A DNA stretch of 64,000 nucleotides from Cruorifilaria tuberocauda (GCA_013365365.1 JABVXU010000099.1:91555-155554); one strand, 5' to 3'. Shown: positions 37,601 through 51,987, numbered from the stretch's first letter. Translations and numbers: made by a program. Notes: generated from the letters alone by a model not told the origin.

Positions 37601-40123
37601 CTCCTCAATTCTAATGACAACCACTTAATAGTTCTTTCATTTCATGACGCTTCCTTTCTCTTCAGTAGCTGGAAGTTTCATAACTGAAATGATTGGCTTT
37701 ATGCTTGCTTACCTCCATTTCAAATTATAGTAATCTTTGGTTTCGAAATTCAGAGCATTTCAGGATACTCCAAATCTTAACCTTTACAAAGAGCGAAATT
37801 TTCAGATATTTTTTTTTGCTTCCAAAGTCATATAACCCAAATATCTGAGTAGGGCATTTAAAAAATAATTATTCAATTAGTCATGCAAATTCAGCAAATA
37901 TTAGGAACAAACGTAGAAATCGTGAAACTTTGGAAACCACGAAGATTTCAAAGGATTACTGACCAACCTGTTACAGATGAATGGACAGGGGGAATTACGA
38001 GTGCGCGTTTTTCGATCTCGAACAATGGTAATAAATACTGGAGAAAGGTATTTAGATTGGAACAAGGAAGCAGGTGATAATGATGAAAATGATGAGAATG
38101 ATTGGGAATAAATTGTAATGATGAGAGGTACTAATGACCATCAGATGACCCAATTTGTCCAACCATCGAATTAATTTCAAGAAATTAATTAGCCAGAAAA
38201 TGGAACCGTTATCGCGAAATACACTTCAAAGTAATGTGAGCAGGCAGAAGCATTTCTCAAGACAACAAACAGTTCAACGAACCCACAATAAAGCTTGGCA
38301 TTTTTCGATTCAACCATTATCGGTCCTTTATTATAGAGCCAGAAAGGTCAGAAGAGGAATATGAAGGAGAATTTCATCGCTGATTACTCGTTATCAAATG
38401 AGCATTACATGATCTGATAGCAAACACTGAAATGTCATACTACCTACCTGCTGCCTCTTGTAACCTGAAACCAATATCAACCAGCTTTCTCCTCTTCGGC
38501 TGAACCTCACAGTGACGCAATGCTTTCATTTGAAAATATCAACTTTATCATAACAGCAGTAATCAACACTGACCAATTTCTTCTGTTGCTCTGTACAAAT
38601 CCTTTTCGCCAACCTGGTCATTAACGGAAGTCAGAATATTCCCGAGCAATTAATAAGTATATTTCTGAATATATTCTATTCTCCGAAATTGGACGAAAAG
38701 CTAATACTGCTTCTTCATGGCATTTTCCGCGGCAGTTATTACCGAGAATTGGGAAAAGCGATTTGTGACAATAATTAATTTTAATACAGTAGCCGACGCA
38801 AGTCATGCAAATGTTTCAGCGATACTATCCCCACCGCTCTACCGATATCCTCACGTACGCTACGTACTCAGTTCGCTTATGTAATTTTGCTCAATTACTC
38901 TAGACAGTGTATGACTTACTTCTCTTTCTTTGTTGAATACGAAAGCCGGAAATTGCAAAATTGAAGAAAAACAAAACGTTTATATTACAGTAATTTGTAC
39001 AATTCGCTCTTAGAATAAACAGTGATGGAAGTGGAAGAATTAATATTGGCTGGAGCGAATGGATGAGTGAACTGAATTAAATGACACTGAATTGAATCGA
39101 ATGAAGGAGAAGAAAGAAATGATATGTACTTCCTCAACATTGCACTGGTATAATAGCCGAGGCGAATTACGATAATTGAAGAAATCCGAGAGGTCTGGGA
39201 TCGAACCAACCCCCGGTCGACAATATTCGACGGACGGCATGAAAGAAGTGATCTGAATCGATCGGAAGAAGATGCTTGCTTCGATCAGGAAGGGAAGGAT
39301 TATGGAAGAATGGAAAAGAGGAATGAAGGGAAATTAAGGGATCAATCAGATTGGAAGAGATTACCGTAGAATGGGATAGGCCTGGTCAGGAGTAAGTTCT
39401 GTTTTTAGCTTCAGCAATCACTCTCTTTTAATTGTGTGTAAGAGAGCTGATTATGCATCATTTACTTGTCACAGGTAACGAGTTGTGATCACTAATTCAT
39501 CCTCTAATTTTGTCGTTTCCACTTAATTGATCGCTTTATTTCCTCGGCTGCAATGAAGGGAAAAGGGAAAACAGTGCAAAATACTTTGTTCTTCAGCGAT
39601 GTCGACGGAATCGTGGATTGAGCTTTGGATAAGTTAAAAATTCTGGACAGAGCTCCGCCGGAAATTTGAAATTCTGCTCAGATTCCCAACAATTATATTT
39701 ACTCTCTTTCTTTTCACCTATTCCTCCACCATTTGAATACCTGAGTAGAAACAACAGATGAGAGTGCTGCTTAAGATTTATGATACAGCAACAACATGTG
39801 TATGACAAGTGTTTTTCGCAAATAACAAATGTTAATGAGAGGATGAGTTCAAAGGTCACAGAAATTGGGATCTCATAATCCGTTGTGATGAAAGGGATAA
39901 CATCGCCGACATTGAGTAAACGACACGAGCTATTATTGAATACTGAATTACTGCTTTAACTTAAGTGATGAGAGATTAAATAATTGTTCAGAGTGGATAA
40001 TAATCATCGGATCGATAATTATGAGAAAATTTTGCATAGAATGGATTATAGATGTTCGTGATTTCTTGAATTCACTTTCTTGAAACCACTTAACTATTTT
40101 GTAGTTCAAAACTGAAATTCTGT

Positions 40124-40141
40124 GAGAGAGAGAGAGAGAGA
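40124..40141. repeat. (GA)n microsatellite
   Basis: About eight and a half uninterrupted GA units in non-coding sequence. Confidence 0.9.
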
Positions 40142-40621
40142 ACAAGAACTTCTTCTTAATCTCTTTGTAGTGATAAATCAAAATTTTCTAAAAAATATTC
40201 CGATTTTTTTATCTCCAAAAATTTTCATTTTCTGCATGAGTATATGAGACAGTTGAACGAATCGAGATTGACTAATTCAATGAATGATCCATGGAATTTT
40301 TTATTTACAAACAAATATGGCTTGTCTTTCAAGCAAACTGACGCTGATGGAAAAAATACCTGTGAGCAGTTAGAAGGTACCGTTCCAAATTTAAGTGAGT
40401 GAACGTCAAATGCGTGCTTCAACTAAAACATTCACATGCATATGCAATTGAGTTTGTTTTATTTTGGAAGTGCAAATTTCATCATTTCCACAAATAGAAT
40501 AATAAAAAATGAATGCGAAGAGTAAGAATTCAATTGGTCCCACTAAGCAAATATATACAATTCCATTTTTCGTTTCCCAATTTAATTCCAATTTAATCAG
40601 CTGCTAAACGGAAAGATCACA

Positions 40622-40641
40622 GCACGCACGTACGCATGCAC
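40622..40641. other. 20-nt alternating purine-pyrimidine run
   Basis: GCACGCACGTACGCATGCAC alternates without a break and is GC-rich for this region. A second such block (ATGCATGCAT) follows within 15 nt. Such runs can adopt Z-form DNA under supercoiling; function here is unknown. Confidence 0.6.
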
Positions 40642-42660
40642 CTATCAGGAGGAATCATGCATGCATCTATCCTATGTTCTAATAAATTATCGATTTATCG
40701 TGTGATTTAGAGAATGACTTGAGGGAAATTCTTCATGGAATGACAAGAAAAATCAAACAGCTGCACCCCCATCAAATTTTTAAACAAATCATCAAATCAT
40801 TCCTTGCGACCTGTTTGATGACTGAAATTCTTGCAAGCTAATTTCTTTAAATAATAGAAGTATGCAGGGAGACGCGGGAAGGGAAACGAGATTTCAATGT
40901 ATTGACAGGCTTAAAAATGGTAATGCTTACGATGACAAATCAAATACTATTATAGAATTAATAAGTCCAATTTAAGCAACGACAAAATTTGAGAGAAAAT
41001 AGTTAATAGATTCGGTTTGGTGGATGGAATAAAAAGAAAACGAAATACAAGAAATGAGCGAAATTAAATTGAATTATGTTATGAGAAGCTGAATCACATG
41101 AAATTTATAGAATCGATGAGTTAATTATAATGAGATCAATTAAGTGTCTCATCACTAAAAATAAACAAGAAATGAAACCGGCGAAGATGTCGGCACCACC
41201 ACGCTATTATGACACGTACGGAAAACTCACCGAACGACGAACTTAACGCAGCTTTCACTGTTGACTCCTAGTTCGATCATAAAAATGTCACCCTCTTGCA
41301 GTTAAATTTTAAAGTGACAGTGAGAGTACAAGGAAGCCTTTTATGCGTTATGAGTTCCAGAAGTGGTGGAAAAGATAATAAGTGATAACACTGATTTCAA
41401 GGACTGTTTGCTAATGATAAAAGAGCGCAGTGGCTATGATGACCTAACAGCCATGCATGGTAAGTGACCTCACCTGAGCATACTTTAGAAGCGGAAATGG
41501 CTGGACTGTGGAGGTGTGGATGGAACACGTTCCACGTTAAATCGACCGGTGGGATGGGCAACATATTCCATGAAGAAGGAGGAGCTGCGGTCTAAATATC
41601 CCATAGATCGGTGATGATGGAATGGTGCTCTTCTGTGATACGCAATAGGAATAATCACTCATCATCCTAGCTAATTTAATTAGAATCCAAAAAGAGATTC
41701 GAATTTTTTGGGCTTATCTTGAGCACACTTTTTCTCACGAAGAACCAACGACCAATTAAACTTATCAAGAAAGCACTGGAAATTTCATCTTAACAGGAAA
41801 TCTGAATCGTTTGATGAATGGATTCAGGCGTTGATATATTTGTTCCTAACACATATTGCATTAATTAGGAAAGCAATAAGCCCAATATGATTAGAACCAT
41901 CAAGAATTAATTGCTAATCACCCTGCTTGCTTCCTTAATTAAATTTCAATAGCACCAACCTGGAATGTATCGAACAATTATCTTATCGATCAAGGGATTC
42001 GATGGAGACGTTGAACTCATAGATGGAATCATAGATGATCTCCGTGAACGAATGCATCAGTAGTGATATATTTGATTGGATTTTGAAGATGAGTCGAGAA
42101 CTGATACTCTAATTAGACAGAGAAGGGATTTGTCACGCACACGAAGAAGTAATTCGAATGATAAAATAGTGAGGAGATGATAAATCTCTATGAAATTTTT
42201 TGTTTGAGTTTTATTTCCAAACTTACTCAAGTTCCTCAAGTATCGCTAAGCATCCAAGTCTATATTGCCATAAGCTAGCACCTACCACATTTTAAGATGC
42301 GGATCACGAGATTTTATATACATGTCACTGAAATGAGTAAGACTTTGCGATATCCTACCTTGTTGATATTCGTGACTCTCAAATATGAAATAGTTTTCGA
42401 ATAGGATATTGTTCTAAAACTAGTCAGCTGATCTCAACAGGATGATCGATTCTCTTATTCCATTAACCTCGGACAGGTATATTTTTTACTTCTAATTCCT
42501 TTCTGGTGATCATTGCAAAAATTAAATCATAAAGTACAGTTTCTTGCATTTTTAATAAATTTAAATTTAACTATTACCAATCCGCGTCATATCGAATGGC
42601 AAAAATAATAGCCAGCAATTATGTTTCATAAAAGCATCACAAATGAAATTTTGAAGATAA

Positions 42661-42687
42661 GAGAGAGAGAGAGAAGAAGGGAGAGGA
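42661..42687. repeat. (GA)n purine tract
   Basis: Seven GA units followed by an interrupted purine run. Confidence 0.85.
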
Positions 42688-45600
42688 GATATAGTCTAGG
42701 CTTTGACGCCATAATAGTGAATGCAAATTCACCGGTTTTGGTAAGATTGCTGGCGGAGAACGACAACTAATTACACTTCTAACTGCTTCAATATTTAGCT
42801 TAAGTGGGGCGTAGCAAATTTAGGTGACAACCAATACTCTTAGAAATATATTTGGCCACAAGATACACGCTGATTCGAAATACGTGCCTGCAACTAATAA
42901 AATGGAAATGTAAGTATGTGCCCAATTATATCGTCCCGAAATATAACTAATTTCCATTCAGTATTTTAAACCTCAGATATACGCCAACTAGCTCATATAG
43001 CCGGAATTTAAAGAATAGGCAACGGTTCGAAACCTGTTGATAATGGGTTTAATATCTCACTGTAGAAGCATAGCTGACATGTCTGAACTGTACTGAATGG
43101 CTTCATATGACAACTAATTAATTCTATTCAATAAATCGAAAGCTTTAATTTAATTTAAATGGATGATTCAAATGGCTGAAGCAAAATTCACTTCTAGCCA
43201 TTTCAAAAATTACAACAGCGACTTTCCTTCAAATTTTGTTATTTTAGATTCGTAATCAAGCAATTTCGAAGTTCCACTCTGCCATTTAAATAATAATGAT
43301 TTCCATATTTTGCCATATCACTTCCAACTGTTCAAGAAGAAGCGAGAATCTCATACTCCCACGTTATTTCGTCAAGTAAGCAAGGAAGCACAGAATGTTG
43401 TTTACGTGGCATCAATAACAGCTTTCAGAAGAAATGATCACATCGGCAGAAAATCGGACGGATAAGTCAGTTCACTTGCATCATGCATCATATCGAGGCT
43501 CGATAAATGAAATGAGCTAAATACGAATTGTCATCTTACCTATCACTCACTTCCAGAAACGCGCCTAAGCTAAAACTACACATTGAATTATCTCGGGAAT
43601 TTCAAGAAGGAAATAAAATGATGTGTCAGTGTAAAAAAGAAAAACTTTGTTGTTGTTGGGAGAATGCTAACAACAAGGATTATTGTAGAAGTAAAAAGAG
43701 AAGAGTGGAATAATTACTTTTCATCTTTAATTTCCCATCCATTAAGGTTACTAAAATGAGAAAAAGATTCACGTATTAGCTTTGTTAATTTTAACCTATC
43801 TCGTAAACGATAATCGTTGCTCTGAAGTGACACACCGAAAAAGCGACAATTCATGTGATGCTGAGTTCACGTCAAGTCGAATTGGTGCGCAAATGTCTAA
43901 ATGATTAGCTAGAAAACAACATGAACATGCAAGCAATATTTTTATGCTTAGGCTTACGCAACTGAAAATTTCCCGTTAAATCGAATTTATAAAAAATATT
44001 GTAATTGTACTCGACTATTTGTCTAAACATAGTGATGGAAAATTGGAAGAAATGTGAGAAATTAATGGATGCATGTAAGGAAGGTTTAAAATTGTACTAC
44101 GACGACTTCCCACTTTTATTTATGATGAAGATTTTGATGGAAATAGAGGATAATTAATTGCTATAATTTTTTTATAAGCCATTAGAAAAATTAGTTTTTA
44201 CGTAGGTGTTCTGAAGGAGGAATGACTTCAGATGCTCGGATGACAACAAGCATTAAATCAAATGGCGCATATGGAAGGAATATATTGTGGAAGGCATCTC
44301 ATCCAAACATCCATTAAAATATTATGATTATGTTTTTTAAATATTATTTGATTTATAGCTTCAACAAACGCTATATCTTTCAAGCAAACATAAACTGAAT
44401 GATTTTATATTATTATAACTATTCATGTTCCATTTGTCTATTCATCCCTCATCAAATCCCTCACCAATTCCATACTATTCCTTCCATCATCCACAACATT
44501 TTCGTGAACGAAGTTATGTGGAAAGCATCATGATAACTGATCATGATGACCTTATCACTATTAATCAGTCCCTAAAAATAACCAGCGTGCTAGCAGTGAT
44601 AAGGCTAACATCATTAATTACCCTTATGATAACCTCGAGAAAGAGAGAAGGGAAATGAAAGATGAACTGTTCCGATTACTATGAAAATTTGGACGAGAGT
44701 GATAAGCTACTGATTTGCTTATCTCGCATATCATCCTCCATCCCAATCGTCCCGCTTTTATTCTTAACCCACAAACATACAGGAAGTTGAGGGAGAGTGG
44801 TGCCAGCACGCAATTCGAATTCGTTAACAACCTTTCAATCATCGGCCTTATCGATATAATAAACTTAATTAGAGAGGTACTTTCCTTTTTCAAAATTTGA
44901 TGAAGGACACTAATGGAGTCTCGTTCTACTGATATTATAATTGCCGCATGAATGGGAAAAACGTTTATACAAAGTTTAATTGGAGTGACAAAATTGTGTT
45001 ATAGCAAAATTTCTTTTCAAAAAAATATGAAATTATCGTCAATTTTAGAATTTTATCGAAAATATACACATAAAATCACATTCGAAGAATGAAGGGGGAA
45101 AAAGTAATAGAATGATAGCTACCTCGAAACCTGGCAGTTTTTACCTATCTGATTATCATCCACCCTCAGGGCTCATTTCTGATTTGATACTTGATGATCT
45201 TGAGTATCTCTTACTTTGAAACGAAAGAGATTTTAGGAGGAACATAAGCGACTTATTTGCATTTGAAACTCAAACACTTAATCTTTTAGACTGACAATCA
45301 CATAAATGTTTTTGAATTACCGTAGAAAAGAAGACCATCCAAGATGGATGGATTCATTAATGAAAAAAGTAAACAGATATATCTTCTGCTAGGAGAAGAA
45401 CATAGGTGTCAAGAGGATATGTAGCTGCAGCCTTGCTCGACTTAATTCAATGAAATCGAATTGATAAAGTATACTTCTCACCGATTCTTCCCTTCAAAAG
45501 ATAATAATGCAAAGTATTCGATAGTCATCGATAGTTAAATCACAATTTTCAACGTTCATATAATTCAATCTCCATATGGTTTATGATAATAATGATAATA

Positions 45601-46080
45601 GACAATATTTATTATGATTAGCATTGTTATAAATTCATTAGTTTTGCTGAACAAAGATTAGGGATGGTTACAAGTAAAATAGAAAGTGAAGCACTCGATG
45701 AGATAACTGAAGTTACTTTGTGCACATAAAATCATCCAAAAAATCCCGGAATCAAAATTTAATGATTATTTTAATGGCCAAATGCTTCATCATAAAATTT
45801 TTAAAATTAGTAAATGCCCTTTGACATTTTCATAGTTAGCGTTTGAAAGATATCTCTTTATTAACAACGAGATTGAAGACTAAGGTTCCGGATAAGTGCT
45901 TCTAATAGCTGGAGTTGAAGTAAATGCATTTTCATTACTGAAGAATTGTGGCGAACGCAACACCGAAAGGTCATCGCTTTAATATTTCTTCTGGGAAGAA
46001 GAAAATGCGATTTCAGAAATTCAGGAAGAATGGATGAAATAGAAATCTGCGGAAGTATTTTTCGCAAATAGAATAAGAAT

Positions 46081-46188
46081 GGAACGGAACGGAACGGAAC
46101 GGAATGGAATGGAATGGAACGGAATGGAATGGAATGGAACGGAATGGAATGGAATGGAACGGAATGGAGTGGAATGGAATGGAATGGG
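46081..46188. repeat. (GGAAT/GGAAC)n pentanucleotide satellite with higher-order pattern
   Basis: About 21 tandem pentamers. Four GGAAC units are followed by a 20-bp super-unit (three GGAAT then one GGAAC) repeated three times in a row, then GGAAT, GGAGT and three more GGAAT. The minus-strand open frame across it (His-Ser-Ile/Val-Pro-Phe repeats) is a product of the repeat and is not a gene. Confidence 0.92.
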
Positions 46189-46299
46189 TGAGGTGAGGAA
46201 GTTAAATGCAAATTGGCCTAATTTGGATAATCAATAAAGTGAGATTGATTCCATCCATTTTAGCTCGATATCAAATCAAATAAACTCGTCAAACGTCAA

Positions 46300-46420
46300 T
46301 TCGTCTGTTTCCTTCATTTTTCTCTATCCATCTTTCTCTCTCTCTCATCCATTTTCTTCCCTCCTTCCTCTTCACTTTTTCATTTTTTTCCCTTTCTCTC
46401 GAAATCTTCCAATATTTTAA
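46300..46420. repeat. Polypyrimidine-rich low-complexity segment
   Basis: Mostly T and C on the plus strand. The Lys/Glu/Arg-rich minus-strand frame across it is a low-complexity artefact. Confidence 0.7.
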
Positions 46421-48769
46421 TCTTTCCATTCGAAATATTAAATTTAATTGAAAGGATAACAGCGACTCACTCTTCATTAAACTGATATATGCGGTATTTC
46501 CGGTAGACAGCTTACCTGCAGATGGATGAAAACAAATAGCTAAAGGTATAATATTGCAAGGATGATGAGTGATAAACGATCTTATCCTCTATCCCTGCTA
46601 CCTTCGGGGCAATTTTACCAGTAATCAGCAGCATATGTTTACATCTAATCTTTACGTAATTTCACGGACTCATCGTTTGCTATGTATCTCACGTAAATGC
46701 CATTATGGATTGCCATCATAGTTCGTAAGATTCCGAAATGAAATTTCTACTTCTAGCGCTAGCAAGCATTTACGCTTTACTCATTAATAATTTTCCAAGT
46801 AGTTCCAAGTAATCCATGTAGAAATCCAGCTTTGTCGGAAAATTGCAGATTACACGTTTCTACCTAAGACAGCGGAAGGAAGTCAAATTCCGAGCCGAGG
46901 CTAATTCTATTAAAACAGTAAAAGCCAAAATTTGTGTAAGGATAAGAATGCCAGTAAATAAATACTCCATTGGCTGGATCATACAACATATCAGATAAGT
47001 GCTTATTAAAAATTAAGAGCCTGTAGAACGAAGAGAATAATTAGAATTTAAAGTAAAAAGCCTTCATAATTGCATTCTGATAGCCAACAAAAAGTTTTAT
47101 GATCATATCAATCAATGATCATTTGATGATCATTAAATTTCAAATCAGTGAAAAAGAGATATTAAAGAGGTCAAATATCGATCAAGTGTTTGAATTAAAA
47201 AAATTTCATTAATATACGACCCGCTTCACAGGATTATCGTCTTCACTGTTCAGGAGCGTGTAGTATACCAGTGTAGCAAATGAAGATGTGAAGTAGTTAG
47301 ACGTAACGGGACGACAAACTGCGCCAATCTACGTTATCATGAAAAAGTGTCATGGAAGGTTAATAATCTCAATCATAATGTTGTTATTGTACAAAAGCAT
47401 TTGTTACTAGCTAATTCTTGTAGCGGAAGAAAACCGTACGTTAGCTTACATTGTTAACAAACGTGCAACATAGACAACTAGGCTTATTTCCATAAATACA
47501 CCAAATGTTACATTCGCAGCAAAGGAAATTTAATGGAATGAAAAAGCTATATTTTCCCCAGAAATCTAATTTACGAAGTGTACAATCTAAAAGAAAATTA
47601 TTTCACTGCTAGTTTGCTTTTAGAAATTCGAATTGGAACTAAGCCTAGGAGAGAGATGTATGATGATGGTTGTAATAAGAAGCAAACAGATTTTGTTCCA
47701 TATGATTTCGAGATCTCTCAGTCCTCATTTCACAAATACTTCTCCCCACTAGTTAAGAAGATGATATGATACGAAAAGCCATCAGCTGATAAGCTCATTA
47801 GACAGACATTTTTTGTTTCAGTAACAAAAAAGAACTTTCCTTAGATAATCCATCCTTATCAACTTCGATAATTTATAAGGAAAAATATTTTCGCAAATTT
47901 TTGAAAAGACCTAAGTGATGCAAGAAGATAAAAAGTTAGAGTTCATAGCAAACATCTAACGGAAAAGTGAAACAATGGATGATTCAGTGGTGAAGGAGAA
48001 ATCGTTTGCTAATCGAATTAATTTCTTTGTTATCGAAATGACCCATCCAATTTCCCACTGCAAGTAATTTGCACTTTCACCCTAGCTCTCAAAAATCTCA
48101 ACGATTTTCAAAAGCTTATTTTCAAGTTGGTTGCCTTTTGACTACTATCAAATCTGTTCGAAAAATCTTTTAGCAGTTCAAGTGAGAACTTTAAAGAAGA
48201 TAGAAATTGGTATAGCAATGTCTGGGATATTCATTGCGATAAAGAGTTTATCATATCATGCGCTTTCCATATATCGCGATGCAGCGAAAATTGCACTTGT
48301 ATGTCATGATATTTGGCAGGACGCAATAACTTATACTGAATATTGATGAATACTTAACTTTCATGATCTGCTTATCAGAGTGACATAACAAGTGATCAGG
48401 AAACGAGAGGTCTGTGCTTTATGTTGAGGATAAGCATTCTGTCGGATGTGAAATGGAATTTGCAGCAGAAAGGACGGAAACCACAATCGGTAGTCAGATT
48501 ACACGCTGGTTCACGTGCCGCAAGGGTCAGAGACGGACAGACCTCCGGTTGTCCCGAATAATTAACAAATAAGAACGAACAGGAAACTGATCTCGCTGAC
48601 GCTGTGATAGATCCGGTCGATCATCATCATCACCATCTGTGTCGCCCTGTTCATGCACATGTCAGCTAATAAGCTAAGTGCTTTGCTCTCCGTAATCGAC
48701 TCAATTATGCACCGATTAAATGATTATTCATTAAACGCAGCCTGACGTCTCATTTCCTCTTATTGCCCT

Positions 48770-49150
48770 TTGTCCACTCACTTCACCTTATTTTAACCAA
48801 AAAAACTCTCTCTCCCTCTCTCTCTCTCTCTCTCCCTCTCCTTCTCTGGAAAAATTTCTTTTAAATATAGCATGTTAACAGCTTTCCATCTAGTCCATTG
48901 GCAGCATTTACTTTTCATCCTAATGAGCGTAAATAAATGAAAATCAGCCTTCCCTTCCCATCCCTCTCTCCCTCCTCTCTTCCCCCTCTCTCTCTCTCTC
49001 TCACTTCTCTTCTGTCTATATGATTCATTCTAATCGAATCTTTCATTATTCAATTTTACTTTTTACTTAATTTAATATTATTTTCTTTGCCTCTCTCATA
49101 CCCTACTCACCTCTCTTCATTTTTTCCATTCTCTTCGCGAGAGTTACTCT
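48770..49150. repeat. Strand-asymmetric polypyrimidine region with (CT)n blocks
   Basis: Nearly 400 bp dominated by C and T on the plus strand, with two (CT)n-rich blocks at about 48809-48842 and 48964-49001. Mirror-repeat tracts of this kind can form triplex DNA. No coding content. Confidence 0.75.
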
Positions 49151-49728
49151 CTATTTCCACCATTTGATTACCATATGCTTTTGATAGAAAGAGACAAAGA
49201 TTGTAAATGATGTGAAAATGAGGTTATAGGTCAAGAGAAACAGGTCGAATTATAAGGATGGAAGTGGAGAATATTAGCTTGTTTCAGAAGCATACCTATA
49301 AGTTATGATTAATAAGAGAGGGAGATCAAGAGATGAATGAGCCGTCGTCTGTCCTCCGTCTTTCATTCCACTCCCTCAAACTTCATTTTTAAACTTGAAC
49401 TTTTAATTTCTGTTGTTGAGAACAAGAAGTCCTCTGCTTCTTGCAGGAGCTACAAGCATGTCTAATACTGGGAACAATGCAAGCATGCGTTTCCAGGACC
49501 AGCACACCCGTCAACTCCCTTCCTTCCTCTCAACTTCCGACTCTCAGAACTCTCAGACGGAGCACGCTTGTCAAGGAGAAACCTTCCACGGAAACTTTCC
49601 CGCTACTTTAACTAAACAAAAGGCCCATCATGCCCGCAATCATCCAAAGAAGTTTTATACATCTCTCAGGCATCGCATTCCTCACCTTTATTCCCTCTGG
49701 AAACAATGGGAGAAATGAGACAAAAACA

Positions 49729-49754
49729 ATTGATTGATCGATTGATTGATTGAT
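49729..49754. repeat. (ATTG)n tetranucleotide microsatellite
   Basis: About six units with one interruption (ATCG), in non-coding sequence. Confidence 0.85.
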
Positions 49755-51697
49755 ACATTTACGACACTTTCAAGTTGAATTAATCGGGAGAGGAATAATA
49801 GTAATCAGTGTGAAGGGGTGGAAATGGTCTTATAGCATGCCGTCAGGATGGATGGATGAATTGTTTCCGTTGGAGGGAGAGGGGAGAACGGAAAGCAGTC
49901 GTAAATGAGGACAATGATTTAATATTATACGCTAGCGACCGCACCGCATGGAACCGAAACGAAATGCCGCCCGATCGGTACCACCCAACCTCACCAGTTT
50001 CATAAACCACTAATTAATCATTTTAAATTGCTCGGTTCAGTCTATTTGCAAACATTAGACATGCATATACTATTCAAGCAGAAAATATCCGAAGATTTTC
50101 CCTGCCTCCTCATTGATATAAACGCCTAAGGTTCAGTATGTGTCAATGGAACGAGAGGCCTTAGAGGAAGCAATCCAAGTCCAAGTTATCATTCAGATTT
50201 TTGGGAAGCTGGCTGAATATCCTCAATCATAGGATGGCAAACAGAACATCGATACAGCTTCGGCGAGAAATACTTCAGTTCCGATATTCGATGGACGGCA
50301 ATCCGTCACACCTCCGTACCCTAAGAAGTTTTTCGAGATATCTGAGAAAAATAGAAAGATAAATTTGCTAGTTAAACCTTCAGAAAACGTTTATTTCCAT
50401 GGATTTCTTCCTTCCAAATGCTATGGGAGCAATCAGAAGACATCAAGAGTTGGTGCTATCGAATACGTCTCGAGAAATATAAGATACTAGGCGAGTGTTT
50501 GAATCTTCTTCCAATGGTATACTTCAAAATATCTGACTCAGGTAGTGATAACTTATAGATCAGAAGAAACAGTTATTTCGTTAAATCTTATTGTAATAAT
50601 GAAGATCGTTCTTCGATTTTCATTCATTTTCAGTCATTTCTAGAATTTTAGAAATTTAAAATGAATGTGGAACCTCTGTGGGCAAGTTTTTGATGAGAAA
50701 AAAGAATTCAAAAGATATCGCAGAGTAATTAATTAACTGAGTTAATACTTTGCTTGATCAGAAGAGATAGAGCAGAGGTATTGGATCATTACAAAAGACT
50801 TGAATAATCGAACATTTTTGAGACGAATGGATTGATACCATCCACTCTCTTTCTGGTATCCTAGTGACAAATGAGAAATTGAAATTCTGAGGAGGGGTAG
50901 ACAGAGTATTGTCGACGTGAGGAGAAGCAGAAAAGCAAGTAAAGTTCAAGGAAGATCAGGTCTGAACCCTTTTCCGTTTCATTTCATTTCCGTTCAGTTA
51001 ACGGAAGGAAGAGTGACGGACCGGAGGACACCGACAATCGAACACACATATATTGCTAATCGCCCTTGTTAATTGCTATTAATTGTGGGCACTTGACACA
51101 CACACAGCTACGTGGTACTTCTAATCAGAATGATTCCTTGTTTACAACAATTACAACCTTTCTCCCTGCCATCCATTCTCTTTGTCTCCCTCTCTCTCTT
51201 AACGGATTGCAATTGTTATCATAAGGGGTAGTATTCCAATTCATCACTTACAACACATTCCTATGGAGTGTAAATTAGCCAAGTTAGAAAACACCTGAAA
51301 GGTTATCCACTCCTCGTTGACCCCCTTCTTGATGCTGTTTGACCCCTACCTGGGAATTCTACCTGCTCCATTCATATGAATGCTGCTATGGTCATTACCT
51401 TTGATTCAAAAACTCTTATTCGTCCAAGTTACAGTTTATCGAGTGAACAAGAGTTATCACGGATAGGGATGGCTAGGTAGTAGTTTAATAGTAGGATGAG
51501 AGTTAGTTAAGGAAAACTCGGGATGACAAGGGAGATGATCAGGCGGAATAAAATTTGATCATTTGCAGGATTATAATCATTTAACATTAACTGAGATCCT
51601 GCTAATAATTCCATGGTATCAAATTTCTCGCCAACTGCTCTCCGCCATCTAAAGCATATTATCCCATAGCCTGTTTATCTACCGCCGTCCTCATCAC

Positions 51698-51731
51698 CCT
51701 CTCCCTCCCTCTCTCTCTCTCTCCCTCTTCT
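51698..51731. repeat. (CT)n tract
   Basis: Polypyrimidine run with CT and CCCT units, non-coding. Confidence 0.85.
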
Positions 51732-51969
51732 TTACAGTATACATCTTTCATATGTCAACAATTAATATGTTGTAGTTGATGATTAAAAGTGAAAGGTGAA
51801 TACTATAATAGTGACATGCTGTCAAATTAAGGCTTTCAATCTTCTCTTATCAGAAGACTTTTCGATCGGCAACGAACAAATGGCTGATGTCAAACAAAGT
51901 GATATGCAATCTGTTGCGTACCTTACCGAACAGGAAACCGTTCCTCCCTATCAGCGGAATTACTCTCGT

Positions 51970-51987
51970 CACGCACACGTACGCGTG
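51970..51987. other. 18-nt alternating purine-pyrimidine run
   Basis: CACGCACACGTACGCGTG alternates throughout, similar in kind to the run at 40622. It lies in a short chance open frame on the plus strand. Confidence 0.5.

Noticed and set aside
39181..39240. A tRNA B-box-like word (GGTTCGATCCC on the minus strand)
   Set aside because: No matching acceptor stem or D arm could be drawn upstream.
42975..43050. A-box-like and B-box-like words (TAGCTCATATAGCCGG and GGTTCGAAACC) in tRNA-like spacing
   Set aside because: The D stem and acceptor stem do not pair; at best a remnant.
45861..46211. A 116-codon minus-strand open frame rich in HSIPF/HSVPF repeats
   Set aside because: It is the translation of the GGAAT satellite and has no splice or family support.
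46289..46477. A Lys/Glu/Arg-rich minus-strand frame
   Set aside because: It is a low-complexity polypurine artefact.
49413..49718. A 101-codon plus-strand open frame
   Set aside because: No family resemblance, no splice signals and a random-looking composition.
50241..50310. Similarity of TATTCGATGGACGGCA to TATTCGACGGACGGCA near 39.22 kb, suggesting a dispersed repeat
   Set aside because: The match is only about 16 bp and the flanks do not align.
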